From Ornithinibacillus xuwenensis (GTDB lineage Bacteria > Bacillota > Bacilli > Bacillales > Amphibacillaceae), in NCBI RefSeq assembly GCF_039614845.1, contig NZ_JBDIML010000002.1, forward strand, positions 620,001 to 684,000: a DNA stretch of 64,000 nt, in the 5' to 3' direction. Shown here piece by piece: positions 1-9,126 of this stretch. The notes below the pieces were generated by a model. That model was not told where the DNA came from. It worked only from the letters and a program-made list of their open reading frames with translations, and ran no database searches. Each line of letters starts with the position of its first letter. Position 1 is the first letter of the stretch. A program made the position numbers and the translations under genes.

Positions 1-90
1 GAGAGAGGCTGTCAAGTCTGTTTTGAGAGTGAAAACCGTGGTGAAAAGTACATGAGACAAGTCCTCATGCCTGTTTCAAGAGGCCGAAAC
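1..90 (+). repeat. 3' end of a 52-bp hairpin-repeat array
   Basis: About 1.8 degenerate units of the same family seen at 11165-12284 and 32974-34545. The hairpin core ACATGAG...CTCATGc lies at about 50-77 and is preceded by the linker ggtgaaaag that also precedes units in the second array. The array presumably continues to the left of the window. Seen directly; the unit count outside the window is unknown. Confidence 0.75.
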
Positions 91-470
91 ACTAGTACCA
101 ACCCATTCCACTCAAGAAAAACGCTATAGCAATACATAATAATAGCATCCACCATTCTCCATTTAATAAACTTCGACAATTACTGCAAAGTCCTACAATC
201 TATCGCAGAATATACTAAAACTATAAATTATCTCGCATTGATATAAATCAATAGATACCATAGTACCAAAATACCGGTTCAAAAAGCAGCATCCTAGTTT
301 GGTAGTTGTATTCCAGTACTTACTTATTACTTATCTTCAAATCCTCCTCAATATTACGGCACAGACTGCCAAAATCATTATCTTATCAATACATATACTT
401 ACATAACAACCACTCATGTATTAAACATCCAATACATATAATTTAATAAAAACCACAAAGGGGACATGTT
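91..470. other. Intergenic leader upstream of dppA, no gene seen
   Basis: AT-rich, with no convincing reading frame on either strand. It must hold the dpp promoter, but I could not pick a clear -35/-10 pair. In Bacillus subtilis dpp is repressed by CodY; I do not see a convincing match to the CodY box here. Confidence 0.5.
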
Positions 471-1295
471 ATGAAACTCTATCTTTCAGTTGATATGGAA
501 GGAATAACTGGATTGCCTGACTACACGTATGTTAGTGCTTCAGAACAGAACTATGAGCGGGCTCGAAAAATCATGACAGATGAAACGAACTATGTTGTTA
601 ATACTGCATTTCAATCTGGTTGTAAGGAAGTGCTGGTAAATGATAGTCACTCGAAGATGAATAATATATTAATTGACCAGCTTCATCCAGAAGCACAGTT
701 AATAACCGGTGATGTAAAAACCTATTCCATGATGCAAGGGCTTGATAGCAGTTTTAATGGGGCAATGTTTATTGGGTACCATTCTAGGGCTGGAATGCCT
801 GGAGTGATGTCGCATTCCATGATTCATTCGGTACGTAATTTTTATATTAACGATTTGCAAGTGGGCGAATTAGGTATGAATGCCATGATTGCGGGCTATT
901 ATGGGGTACCTGTTTTACTAGTATCGGGCGATGATGAAACGGCAAAAGAGGCAGAGAGCCTCATACCAAATGTAACTACGGCAATTGTAAAAGAAGCTAT
1001 ATCTCGATCGGCAACCAAAAGTTTAACACCAAAAAAAGCGGGTGAATTATTACAAGCGAAAGTGAGCCAGGCCATAGAAAACCGTCATCACGTAAAGCCT
1101 TTAAATCCTCCTTCTAATCCAACATTAAAAATCGAATTTACCAATTATGGAAATGCAGAGTGGGCGAGTTTAATGCCCGGTACAGAGATCATTCCAGGTA
1201 CTACAATTGTGAAGTTTGAGGCAAAAGATATCCTAGAGGCGTACCGCGCATTATTAGTGATGATTGAGCTTGCTTTGAATACGAAGTATGCCTAA
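471..1295 (+). CDS. dppA: D-aminopeptidase DppA (family M55)
   Basis: Zinc aminopeptidase that releases N-terminal D-amino acids, notably D-Ala-D-Ala, in the cytoplasm. At 274 aa it has the length of B. subtilis DppA, and all its known key residues are at matching positions: zinc ligands Asp8 and Glu10 (SVDMEG), His60 (NDSHS), His104 (GYHSRAG) and Glu133, and the catalytic His115 (MSHSM). An AAAGGGG ribosome site lies about 7 nt before the ATG. First gene of the dpp-ykf operon, so it probably processes D-amino-acid-containing peptides imported by DppBCDE. Confidence 0.95.
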   Translation: MKLYLSVDMEGITGLPDYTYVSASEQNYERARKIMTDETNYVVNTAFQSGCKEVLVNDSHSKMNNILIDQLHPEAQLITGDVKTYSMMQGLDSSFNGAMFIGYHSRAGMPGVMSHSMIHSVRNFYINDLQVGELGMNAMIAGYYGVPVLLVSGDDETAKEAESLIPNVTTAIVKEAISRSATKSLTPKKAGELLQAKVSQAIENRHHVKPLNPPSNPTLKIEFTNYGNAEWASLMPGTEIIPGTTIVKFEAKDILEAYRALLVMIELALNTKYA

Positions 1296-1319
1296 CTAAT
1301 TAACTAGGGGTGTATAAAG

Positions 1320-2129
1320 ATGAAGGTACTCACTGAAAAGATTGAAGCTATAACAACACACGCAGGTGGTACATGGGGAATTGTGTTAGAGGATCTTGAT
1401 ACAAAAGAAACTTGGAAGATGAATGAGCATGCGTTAATCTATGCTGCTAGTGTCATCAAGCTACCTATAATGATTGCAGTCTTTCATGCTAGTCATCATG
1501 ATGAAATAACCTTAAGTGATAAAGTGATGTTGAAACGTGAAGCGATTGTTGGGGGAGCGGGTGTCCTTCAACATATGACACCAGGAACCCAATTCACAAT
1601 ATACGATTTAGTAACCCTAATGATTATTCAAAGTGATAACACAGCAACCAATATGCTAATTGATTTAATAGGTGCCAAAAAGATTCAGCAAATTATGGTC
1701 GATATTGGTATGGAAAAAAGTAAGTTTTTCCACAAGATGATGACCGTTTCCGTAGATCGTGTAGGGGCTAATGAAATTTCAGCCTTCGAGGTTTACAGTT
1801 TGTTAAGAAAGTTAGTGACAGGACAAATAATCTCCATCCATGCCTGTGAACAGATGATATTAATCATGAAAAAACAACAAATTAATCATACATTACCAAG
1901 TCAATTACCAGAGCAGCATGAGGGATTGATAGGTGAGCTAAAACGATGGGAAATTGCACATAAAACTGGCTATATTCCAGGTTTTCGTCATGATGTCGGC
2001 ATTTTCTATGTAGGAAAAAGAAAGCTAATTGCTTCCATACTTTCAATGGGCTTGGATGATATAAAATCATTAGAACAGTTCGGTAATATTGGACTTGAAA
2101 TCTATCGATATTTAGAGAATGAATCTTGA
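1320..2129 (+). CDS. Class A beta-lactamase-like serine hydrolase, cytoplasmic
   Basis: Penicillin-binding/beta-lactamase fold protein of 269 aa. Active-site motifs are visible: SVIK (Ser44-x-x-Lys47), SDN (105-107) and KTG (215-217). There is no signal peptide, so it should act inside the cell, unlike a resistance beta-lactamase. The usual Glu166-type omega-loop motif (ExxLN) is not recognisable, which argues for a peptidase, esterase or amidase role. It lies 24 nt after dppA and 121 nt before dppB, inside an operon for wall-peptide use, so a substrate derived from muropeptides is likely. B. subtilis has no such gene at this point of dpp. Exact activity unknown. Confidence 0.8.
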   Translation: MKVLTEKIEAITTHAGGTWGIVLEDLDTKETWKMNEHALIYAASVIKLPIMIAVFHASHHDEITLSDKVMLKREAIVGGAGVLQHMTPGTQFTIYDLVTLMIIQSDNTATNMLIDLIGAKKIQQIMVDIGMEKSKFFHKMMTVSVDRVGANEISAFEVYSLLRKLVTGQIISIHACEQMILIMKKQQINHTLPSQLPEQHEGLIGELKRWEIAHKTGYIPGFRHDVGIFYVGKRKLIASILSMGLDDIKSLEQFGNIGLEIYRYLENES

Positions 2130-2250
2130 TATGGGATTTTATTCCATAAAAAGTTTTATTGAATAATTATTTTAAATGAATCATAGCTTATCTCAAAAGC
2201 ATATCTATATTATTTGCGCAAATGCGTAATGGATACAGGAGTTGGAGGCA

Positions 2251-3183
2251 ATGCTTCGATATGTATTAAAGAGACTTTTAATTATGGTTATTACGTTGTG
2301 GATTATTATCACATTAACATTTGTACTCATGGTTTCGGTGCCTGGATCACCATTTAATAGTGAGCAAAATTCAAATGAAATTGTCCAGCAAAATTTGGAA
2401 AAACATTACAATCTTGATGAACCTTATCATATTCAGTATCTACTATATTTGAAATCGATTGTAACATTAGAATTTGGTCCATCTATTAAACAACCAAATC
2501 AGACCGTGAATGATTTACTAGGCAGAGGATTTCCCATTTCATTTGAGCTCGGGATTGTAACGATAATAGTTGCAGTTATTTCAGGTGTAACACTCGGAGT
2601 TCTTGCAGCCCTTAGACATAATGGCATCATTGATTATTTAGCTATGGGGTTAGCAGTACTTGGTATTTCCATCCCGAACTTTATATTGGCTACATTATTG
2701 ATTCAGCAGCTTGCTGTTAATTTAGAATGGTTTCCAGTTGCGACATGGTCGAGCCCAAAACATATGGTGTTACCAGTACTCGCATTAGCAACCGGGCCTA
2801 TGGCAATTATTGCGAGACTTACAAGGTCAACCATGCTAGAGGTGTTAACACAGGATTATATTAAAATGGCTCGTGCAAAAGGGCTAGCCCCCTGGAAGAT
2901 TATTATCAAACACGCCCTTCGCAATGCCTTAATGCCAGTCGTAACCATTATGGGTACGCTTTTAGCAGGAATCTTGACTGGTACTTTTGTTATCGAGCAA
3001 ATCTTTGCTATTCCTGGTATGGGAAAATACTTTGTTGAAAGTATTAATAGTCGAGACTATCCTGTCATCATGGGTACTACCGTATTTTATAGTGCATTTT
3101 TAATTATGATGCTTTTCTTAGTAGATATCGCATATGGAATACTCGATCCAAGGATTAAATTGAACAAGAAGGAAGGGGAATAA
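2251..3183 (+). CDS. dppB: Dipeptide ABC transporter permease DppB
   Basis: Integral membrane permease of the peptide/nickel ABC family, with about six membrane spans and the EAA loop near residues 205-230 (RAKGLAPWKIIIKHALRNAL). An upstream TTG (2242) is in frame, but AGGAG at 2237-2241 sits 9 nt before the ATG at 2251, which is therefore preferred (310 aa). Its stop is one base before the dppC start, so translation is likely coupled. It pairs with DppC to form the channel of the dipeptide or wall-peptide importer. Confidence 0.93.
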   Translation: MLRYVLKRLLIMVITLWIIITLTFVLMVSVPGSPFNSEQNSNEIVQQNLEKHYNLDEPYHIQYLLYLKSIVTLEFGPSIKQPNQTVNDLLGRGFPISFELGIVTIIVAVISGVTLGVLAALRHNGIIDYLAMGLAVLGISIPNFILATLLIQQLAVNLEWFPVATWSSPKHMVLPVLALATGPMAIIARLTRSTMLEVLTQDYIKMARAKGLAPWKIIIKHALRNALMPVVTIMGTLLAGILTGTFVIEQIFAIPGMGKYFVESINSRDYPVIMGTTVFYSAFLIMMLFLVDIAYGILDPRIKLNKKEGE

Positions 3184-3184
3184 C

Positions 3185-4138
3185 ATGAAGTCCAATCAAA
3201 ATCCCCAACATCTAACGAAAAAGAATGTACCAGATGAGTGGTTCACATGGCGCAAAAAGGATTCCTATGAACAAGAGTTAGTTTCCAGACCTTCATTGTC
3301 CTATTGGAAGGATGCATGGAGGCGACTAGTTAAAAATAAATTAGCAATGCTAGGATTAGTCTTTTTAATTCTACTAATCATGATGGCAATTTTTGGTCCG
3401 ATGGTATCGCCATATGAAGTAAATACAGGGGAATTATCCAATCAGTATAAACCACCTTCTGCCGATCACTGGTTTGGTACGGATAACCTTGGACGTGATG
3501 TATTTACACGAACCTGGTATGGAGCCAGAATTTCATTATTTGTTGGTTTTATGGCGGCATTAATTGACGTAACCGTTGGAATCATTTGGGGAGGTATTTC
3601 TGGCTATAAAGGTGGACGTACCGATAATATCATGATGCGAATTATTGAAATTTTATACGGATTACCGTATCTATTAGTTGTCATTCTTTTGCTAGTAGTA
3701 TTGGGGCCGAGTTTATCCACGATTATTGTAGCACTAACCGTAACAGGATGGGTCGGAATGGCCAGAATTGTGCGTGGGCAGGTCATGCAAATTAAAAATT
3801 ATGAGTATGTCCTTGCCTCTAAGTCATTTGGAACGAAAACACCACGCATTATTCGGCGTAACCTATTACCCAATACGATGGGTCCCATAATCGTTCAAAT
3901 GACGCTTACTGTTCCATCCGCAATATTTGCGGAAGCATTTTTAAGCTTTATTGGGCTAGGGATACAGGCACCTTTTGCGAGCTGGGGTGTCATGGCGAGT
4001 GACTCATTAGGTGCAATTCTTTCAGGATATTGGTGGACATTGTTTTTCCCTGCATTTTTTATTTCATTTACGATGTTTGCTTTTAACGTTTTAGGCGATG
4101 GATTACAAGATGCACTAGATCCGAAATTAAGGAAGTAG
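3185..4138 (+). CDS. dppC: Dipeptide ABC transporter permease DppC
   Basis: 317-aa permease of the OppC/DppC type. It has a hydrophilic N-terminal tail of about 50 residues, a first membrane helix at about 54-74, the family sequence GTDNLGRDVFTRTWYGAR after it, and an EAA loop (ASKSFGTKTPRIIRRNLLPN) near the middle. The ATG follows the dppB stop by one base, and its ribosome site (AAGGAAGGGGAA) lies within dppB. Partner of DppB. Confidence 0.93.
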   Translation: MKSNQNPQHLTKKNVPDEWFTWRKKDSYEQELVSRPSLSYWKDAWRRLVKNKLAMLGLVFLILLIMMAIFGPMVSPYEVNTGELSNQYKPPSADHWFGTDNLGRDVFTRTWYGARISLFVGFMAALIDVTVGIIWGGISGYKGGRTDNIMMRIIEILYGLPYLLVVILLLVVLGPSLSTIIVALTVTGWVGMARIVRGQVMQIKNYEYVLASKSFGTKTPRIIRRNLLPNTMGPIIVQMTLTVPSAIFAEAFLSFIGLGIQAPFASWGVMASDSLGAILSGYWWTLFFPAFFISFTMFAFNVLGDGLQDALDPKLRK

Positions 4139-5149
4139 GTGCTTAAAGTGGAAAAAATTTTAGAAGTTAAAAATCTTCACGTTACCTTTAAAACCTATGG
4201 CGGCACCGTAAAAGCTGTTCGAGGTGTGAACTTCCATTTGAATAAAGGGGAAACACTTGCAATTGTCGGAGAGTCTGGCTGTGGAAAAAGCGTCACATCA
4301 AATGCCATTATGCGATTAATTCCGAATCCACCTGGAAAAATTTCAAATGGAACCATTTTGTTTAAGAATCAGGATTTAACAACGCTATCTGAAAAAAAGA
4401 TGCGCGCTATTCGTGGTGTCGATATTTCCATGATTTTTCAGGATCCCATGACTGCTTTAAATCCTACATTGACAATAGGCACTCAGCTTATAGAAGGGTT
4501 AAAGCAGCATCGGAAAATAGACGCAAGTGAAGCTAGAAAAAGAGCACTGGAAATGTTGAATTTAGTAGGTATCCCCAATCCGGTGGAAAGAATGAAGCAG
4601 TATCCACATCAATTCAGTGGTGGGATGCGTCAGCGTATTGTCATTGCAATGGCACTTATCTGTGAACCGGAGCTATTAATTGCGGATGAACCAACAACAG
4701 CACTTGATGTAACGATACAAGCACAAATACTTGAGTTATTTGAAAAGATTCAAGAAGCTACTGGAGTTTCCATCGTATTGATCACGCATGATTTAGGAGT
4801 CGTCGCAAAGATTGCAGACCGGATTGCTGTTATGTATGCCGGAAAAATAATTGAAATTGGTACTAAGCGTGAGATCTTCTACGATCCACAACATCCATAT
4901 ACAAAGGGTTTATTAAATTCCGTTCCACGATTAGATGTAAAGGGAAAATTAAAACCAATTGATGGTACACCACCAGATTTATTCTCGCCTCCTCAAGGAT
5001 GTCCATTTACACCAAGATGTCCATTTGCGATGGAGGTGTGTAATAAAGTTTACCCGGATTCTTCAAAAATTAGTGATTCACACACCGTGAATTGTTGGTT
5101 GAAGGATGAACGGGCAAAACAACTCTTGGCCACAACGGTCACAAAATAA
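4139..5149 (+). CDS. dppD: Dipeptide ABC transporter ATPase DppD
   Basis: ATP-binding subunit, 336 aa. Walker A is GESGCGKS at 44-51, the signature is FSGGMRQR, and Walker B is LLIADEP followed by the D-loop ALD. The C-terminal oligopeptide-transporter extension contains the cysteine motif CPFTPRCPFAMEVC. The GTG at 4139 directly abuts the dppC stop; a second GTG at 4148 has a better-spaced AGGTG, so the true start could be three codons later. It should work as a heterodimer with the OppF-type ATPase at the end of the operon (10080-11090). Confidence 0.93.
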   Translation: MLKVEKILEVKNLHVTFKTYGGTVKAVRGVNFHLNKGETLAIVGESGCGKSVTSNAIMRLIPNPPGKISNGTILFKNQDLTTLSEKKMRAIRGVDISMIFQDPMTALNPTLTIGTQLIEGLKQHRKIDASEARKRALEMLNLVGIPNPVERMKQYPHQFSGGMRQRIVIAMALICEPELLIADEPTTALDVTIQAQILELFEKIQEATGVSIVLITHDLGVVAKIADRIAVMYAGKIIEIGTKREIFYDPQHPYTKGLLNSVPRLDVKGKLKPIDGTPPDLFSPPQGCPFTPRCPFAMEVCNKVYPDSSKISDSHTVNCWLKDERAKQLLATTVTK

Positions 5150-5166
5150 CGTGAGGGGGAAAAAGG

Positions 5167-6831
5167 ATGAGAAAACTTCTCTTTTTACTGATGGCTGTCC
5201 TAATCGTATTTTTCTTAGCTGCTTGTACTGCTAATGAAAGTGCAGGGAAAGATCCAGATGAAAAAACGGAGGAGCAAGGGGGAGAAGAGGGAAATGGTGA
5301 ATCAATAGATGATGGAGGCACTGGTGAAAAAGTTCTTCGATTAAATAATGGGATTGAACCGACATCACTAGATCCATCAATCGGTTTTGACGCTGTTTCT
5401 TGGGATCCATTGAATAACTTAATGGAAGGCTTAACTCGTTTGGACAAAGACCATCGAGCTGGCCCAGGAGCAGCTGAAACATGGGATATTTCTGAAGATG
5501 GGTTGACGTACACATTTCATCTTCGTGAAGATGCGAAATGGTCCAATGGTGACCCAGTCGTAGCAGAAGATTTTGTTTATGCTTGGAAGTATATGTTAGA
5601 TCCTGAAACTGCATCACCTGCTGCCTTTCTAGGTTATTTTATCGAAGGTGCTGAAGCATACAATAGTGGGGCAGGCTCTGTTGACGATGTAGGAGTAAAA
5701 GCGGTTGATGAAAAAACACTAGAGGTCACATTAGCTGCACCGACAGGATTCTTCTTAGATGTGTTAACGAATCCAGCATTCTTCCCAATCAATCATAAAG
5801 TAGCACAAGAAAATCCAAACTGGCATGCAGAAGCTGATAGTTTCGTGGGTAACGGTCCATATAAACTTGAGTCATGGGAACATGATGTGGAAATGGTATT
5901 TGTAAAAAATGAAAACTATTGGGATGCAAGTACGGTCAAGCTTGATAAGGTACACTTCGCCATGGTAAATGATACGAACACACAATATCAAATGTTTGAA
6001 AGCGGCGAATTAGATACTGCTAGTATCCCACCAGAAATGTCTGACCAGCTCATTGATGGTGATAATGTATTTATCGGCCCTTATGGCGGACTAGAATTCT
6101 ATCGTTTTAATGTAACAACGGAACCATTCCAGAATGAAAATATTCGTAAAGCATTTGCCTATGCGATTAATCGTGCAGATATTGCGGAGTTTGTTGTGAA
6201 AAATGGTGTAGAACCTGCATATGGCTACATTTCTCCAGGATTTACTAGCCCAACAGGTGCTGATTTCCGCGATGCTAATGGTGATTTAGTATCGTTTGAT
6301 CCGGAACTTGCGAAGCAATATTTAGAAGATGGTATGGCAGAAGAAGGCTATGATGAGTTACCAGAAATCACGTTAACCTATAACACTAGTGATACGAATA
6401 AAGCAGTAGCCGAAGCATTACAAAGTATGTTCCAAGAACATCTAGGTATTGAAGTAAAACTAGAAAATATGGAGTGGGGCGTCTTTGTAGAAGCACAACA
6501 AAATTTAGAGCTACAAATGTCTCGTAGCTCATTTATCAATGATTACAATGATCCAGTTAACTTCCTCGAAAGCTTCATCACGGATTCTTATATGAATCGT
6601 ACTGGGTTTGCAAGTGATGCATATGATGATTTAATTGCAAAAGGTAAATCAGAAACCGACGATGAAAAGCGCTGGGAATACTTGTATGAGGCTGAGAAAA
6701 TGCTAGCAGAGGAAATGATTGCAACACCGATTCGCTATTATAATACGGTCGTTTTGGAAGCGGATGGTGTGGAAGGAATTTTACGTCATCCAGTTGGATA
6801 CTTTGATCTAAAATATGCAGATAAGAAATAA
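5167..6831 (+). CDS. dppE: Dipeptide/oligopeptide-binding lipoprotein DppE
   Basis: Extracytoplasmic solute-binding protein of family 5, 554 aa. It has a lipoprotein signal with lipobox LAAC (acylated Cys20), an acidic Glu/Gly/Asp-rich linker to about residue 55, then the binding domain. Typical SBP family-5 sequences are seen, for example the segment with AWKYMLDPE and the GNGPYKLESW turn. The ribosome site GAGGGGGAAAAAGG precedes the ATG. It supplies peptides to DppBCD. An intrinsic terminator-like hairpin follows at 6988-7032. Confidence 0.94.
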   Translation: MRKLLFLLMAVLIVFFLAACTANESAGKDPDEKTEEQGGEEGNGESIDDGGTGEKVLRLNNGIEPTSLDPSIGFDAVSWDPLNNLMEGLTRLDKDHRAGPGAAETWDISEDGLTYTFHLREDAKWSNGDPVVAEDFVYAWKYMLDPETASPAAFLGYFIEGAEAYNSGAGSVDDVGVKAVDEKTLEVTLAAPTGFFLDVLTNPAFFPINHKVAQENPNWHAEADSFVGNGPYKLESWEHDVEMVFVKNENYWDASTVKLDKVHFAMVNDTNTQYQMFESGELDTASIPPEMSDQLIDGDNVFIGPYGGLEFYRFNVTTEPFQNENIRKAFAYAINRADIAEFVVKNGVEPAYGYISPGFTSPTGADFRDANGDLVSFDPELAKQYLEDGMAEEGYDELPEITLTYNTSDTNKAVAEALQSMFQEHLGIEVKLENMEWGVFVEAQQNLELQMSRSSFINDYNDPVNFLESFITDSYMNRTGFASDAYDDLIAKGKSETDDEKRWEYLYEAEKMLAEEMIATPIRYYNTVVLEADGVEGILRHPVGYFDLKYADKK

Positions 6832-6987
6832 CAAATTTATTGTTAACCGAACAATACCGATTTCGGTGATATGGAAGGATTATTCGGACTAAGTGGAGTG
6901 TGATACGGCAAAACTCTGGATAATTCGGTGAAAGGAACAATAATTCGTTATTTCCAATTATTATTTCGGCGAGTAGCAGCTAACTAG

Positions 6988-7032
6988 AAAAGGAATGGCT
7001 CATACTAAACTTATTATGGGCCGCTCCTTTTT
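6988..7032 (+). terminator. Intrinsic terminator/attenuator between dppE and ykfA
   Basis: AAAAGGA-x-x-GGCTCATA pairs with TATGGGCC-x-x-TCCTTTTT across a 10-nt loop, with one G.U pair and a two-base internal mismatch, and ends in Ts. It may end most transcripts after dppE and lower ykfABCD expression. Confidence 0.65.
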
Positions 7033-7066
7033 CATCATAGACCTATTAAGGAAGGAAGGAACACAA

Positions 7067-7990
7067 ATGATATTGCCAGAGCCCTTACAAAATGGAGATA
7101 CAATTGGTGTGATTGCCCCTGCAAGTCCTCCAGATATAAAACGCCTCTTAACAGCAATTCCTTTTTTTGAAAGCATAGGCCTGCGTGTGAAATTGGGAAA
7201 GCATATTGATTGTGTACATGGATATTTAGCTGGAACGGATGAAGAACGCCTTGCTGATTTCCATGAGATGATTGGTGATGAAGCGATAAAAGCAATTATT
7301 TGTGCACGTGGTGGTTATGGAACTGGTAGATTACTAGATTCAATCAATTATGACTTAATTGCTCGTAATCCCAAGATTATTTGGGGCTATAGTGATATTA
7401 CCTTTTTACATACTGCAATACGAAATAAAACTGGGCTTGTTACCTTCCATGGTCCGATGCTTTCATCGGATGTAGCAGATTCTAAATTTGATAATCTATC
7501 AGCGAGTATGTTTCAGCAATTATTTTACCCGACAGAGCTATACTATACGGAAGCTATTTCCAACCTTGATGTATTAGTGGAAGGGAAAGCTACTGGTCAG
7601 ATTGTCGGTGGTAATCTTTCTTTAATTGTTAATACGTTGGGAACGGAATATGAGATTGATACAGAACACAATATTTTATTAATCGAAGACATTGATGAAG
7701 TGCCATATCGAGTTGATGCAATGCTAAATCAATTGAAACAAGCTGGTAAGCTAGATCAAGTGGCAGGAATTGTGATTGGTGATTTTGCCAATTCAGAGCC
7801 TAAAAAGCTGCCTTCTTTAACATTATATGACGTATTTCTGGATTATTTTGGATGCTTAACATGCCCTGTTATGTCTGGATTTAAAATTGGTCATTGTTTT
7901 CCTCATTTTGCAATTCCACTTGGTGTTCATGCGACCATTAATACATATAAAAAAAACCTATTGATTTCTCCGGGGGTGGCTAATACATGA
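7067..7990 (+). CDS. ykfA: LD-carboxypeptidase-like YkfA (family S66)
   Basis: Serine peptidase of the MccF/LdcA family, 307 aa. Catalytic triad candidates are Ser109 in GYSD, Glu207 in LLIEDIDE and His276 in IGHCFPH, in the spacing expected for S66. It likely removes the terminal D-amino acid from L,D-linked murein peptides in the cytoplasm. I place the start at the ATG at 7067, preceded by AAGGAAGGAAC. An in-frame extension back to 6995 would run through the terminator hairpin and is unlikely. Its stop overlaps the ykfB start (ATGA). Confidence 0.9.
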   Translation: MILPEPLQNGDTIGVIAPASPPDIKRLLTAIPFFESIGLRVKLGKHIDCVHGYLAGTDEERLADFHEMIGDEAIKAIICARGGYGTGRLLDSINYDLIARNPKIIWGYSDITFLHTAIRNKTGLVTFHGPMLSSDVADSKFDNLSASMFQQLFYPTELYYTEAISNLDVLVEGKATGQIVGGNLSLIVNTLGTEYEIDTEHNILLIEDIDEVPYRVDAMLNQLKQAGKLDQVAGIVIGDFANSEPKKLPSLTLYDVFLDYFGCLTCPVMSGFKIGHCFPHFAIPLGVHATINTYKKNLLISPGVANT

Positions 7991-9087
7991 GAATTAAGCA
8001 AATTGAAACATTTCATACAGCAGTCCCATTAAAAAAAGCATTTAAAACAGCACTTCGTACCGTAACAATTGCGGAGGCTATTGTGGTAAAAGTAACCTGT
8101 GATAACGATATTATCGGGTGGGGTGAAGCACCACCAACCCATGTTATTACAGGTGACTCATTGGCTAGCATTGACTATACGCTAACTGAAATATTGAAGC
8201 CTGTTTTAATTGGGAAATCATGCCTTGATCGTGAGGCAATATTTGAAGTAATTCATGGTTCTGTGGTTGGCAATACAAGTGCGAAGGCAGCAATAGATAT
8301 GGCAATCTATGACTGTATTGCTCAACACTATAATAGTAGTCTTGCACAGTTTTTAGGTGGATATCATCATCAGCTTCACACAGATTATACAGTCAGTGTG
8401 AATAGTCCAGCGGAAATGGCTTCAGACGCAAGTAACTACGTAAATGACGGGTTTACAATTTTAAAAGCAAAGGTTGGAAAGGATCATATTGATAAAGATA
8501 TTAAACGAATTCACGCCATTCAAGAACAAGTAGGTCCCAACATTATGATTCGTCTTGATGCAAATCAAGGCTGGGATGCCAAGCAAGCGGTAAAAGCAAT
8601 TGGAAAAATGGAAGATTTAGGTTTGAAGATTGAGTTTATAGAACAACCAGTGAAAGCCTCTAATTTGAAGGGACTGAAATATGTTACAGACAACACTACT
8701 ATTCCAATCATGGCTGATGAATCAATATTCTCTTCAAATGATGCTAGAAGAGTATTGGAATTAGGCGCAGCAGATCTAATCAATATTAAACTGATGAAAG
8801 CAGGAGGAATTCATGAAGCATTGAAAATAGCAACACTCGCAAATATTTATGGTGTTACATGTATGGTAGGCAGCATGATTGAATCTAAAATCGGTATCAC
8901 AGCTGCAGCGCATTTTGCAGCGAGCCAGCCCAATGTCAAATACTATGATTTTGATGCTCCACTGATGTTAGCAGGAGACTTAATAGAGGGTGGCGTTACC
9001 TATCATAAGAGTTTAATAGAATTAGGACAGAATAAAGGCCTAGGAATTCGGGGCTTGAATGAGGAATATGTAGTTAAAGAATCGTGA
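7987..9087 (+). CDS. ykfB: L-Ala-D/L-Glu epimerase YkfB
   Basis: Enolase-superfamily dipeptide epimerase, 366 aa. The residues known from B. subtilis YkfB are at identical positions: Lys160 and Lys162 (KAK), metal ligands Asp191 (RLDANQGW), Glu219 (FIEQP) and Asp244 (MADES), and Lys268 (NIKLMKAGG). It converts L-Ala-D-Glu from murein to L-Ala-L-Glu, allowing ordinary peptidases to finish degradation. The ATG overlaps the ykfA stop by four bases. Confidence 0.95.
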   Translation: MRIKQIETFHTAVPLKKAFKTALRTVTIAEAIVVKVTCDNDIIGWGEAPPTHVITGDSLASIDYTLTEILKPVLIGKSCLDREAIFEVIHGSVVGNTSAKAAIDMAIYDCIAQHYNSSLAQFLGGYHHQLHTDYTVSVNSPAEMASDASNYVNDGFTILKAKVGKDHIDKDIKRIHAIQEQVGPNIMIRLDANQGWDAKQAVKAIGKMEDLGLKIEFIEQPVKASNLKGLKYVTDNTTIPIMADESIFSSNDARRVLELGAADLINIKLMKAGGIHEALKIATLANIYGVTCMVGSMIESKIGITAAAHFAASQPNVKYYDFDAPLMLAGDLIEGGVTYHKSLIELGQNKGLGIRGLNEEYVVKES

Positions 9088-9126
9088 GTAATAAAATCGT
9101 ATCAAACTTGAAAGGAGCAGTCTATT

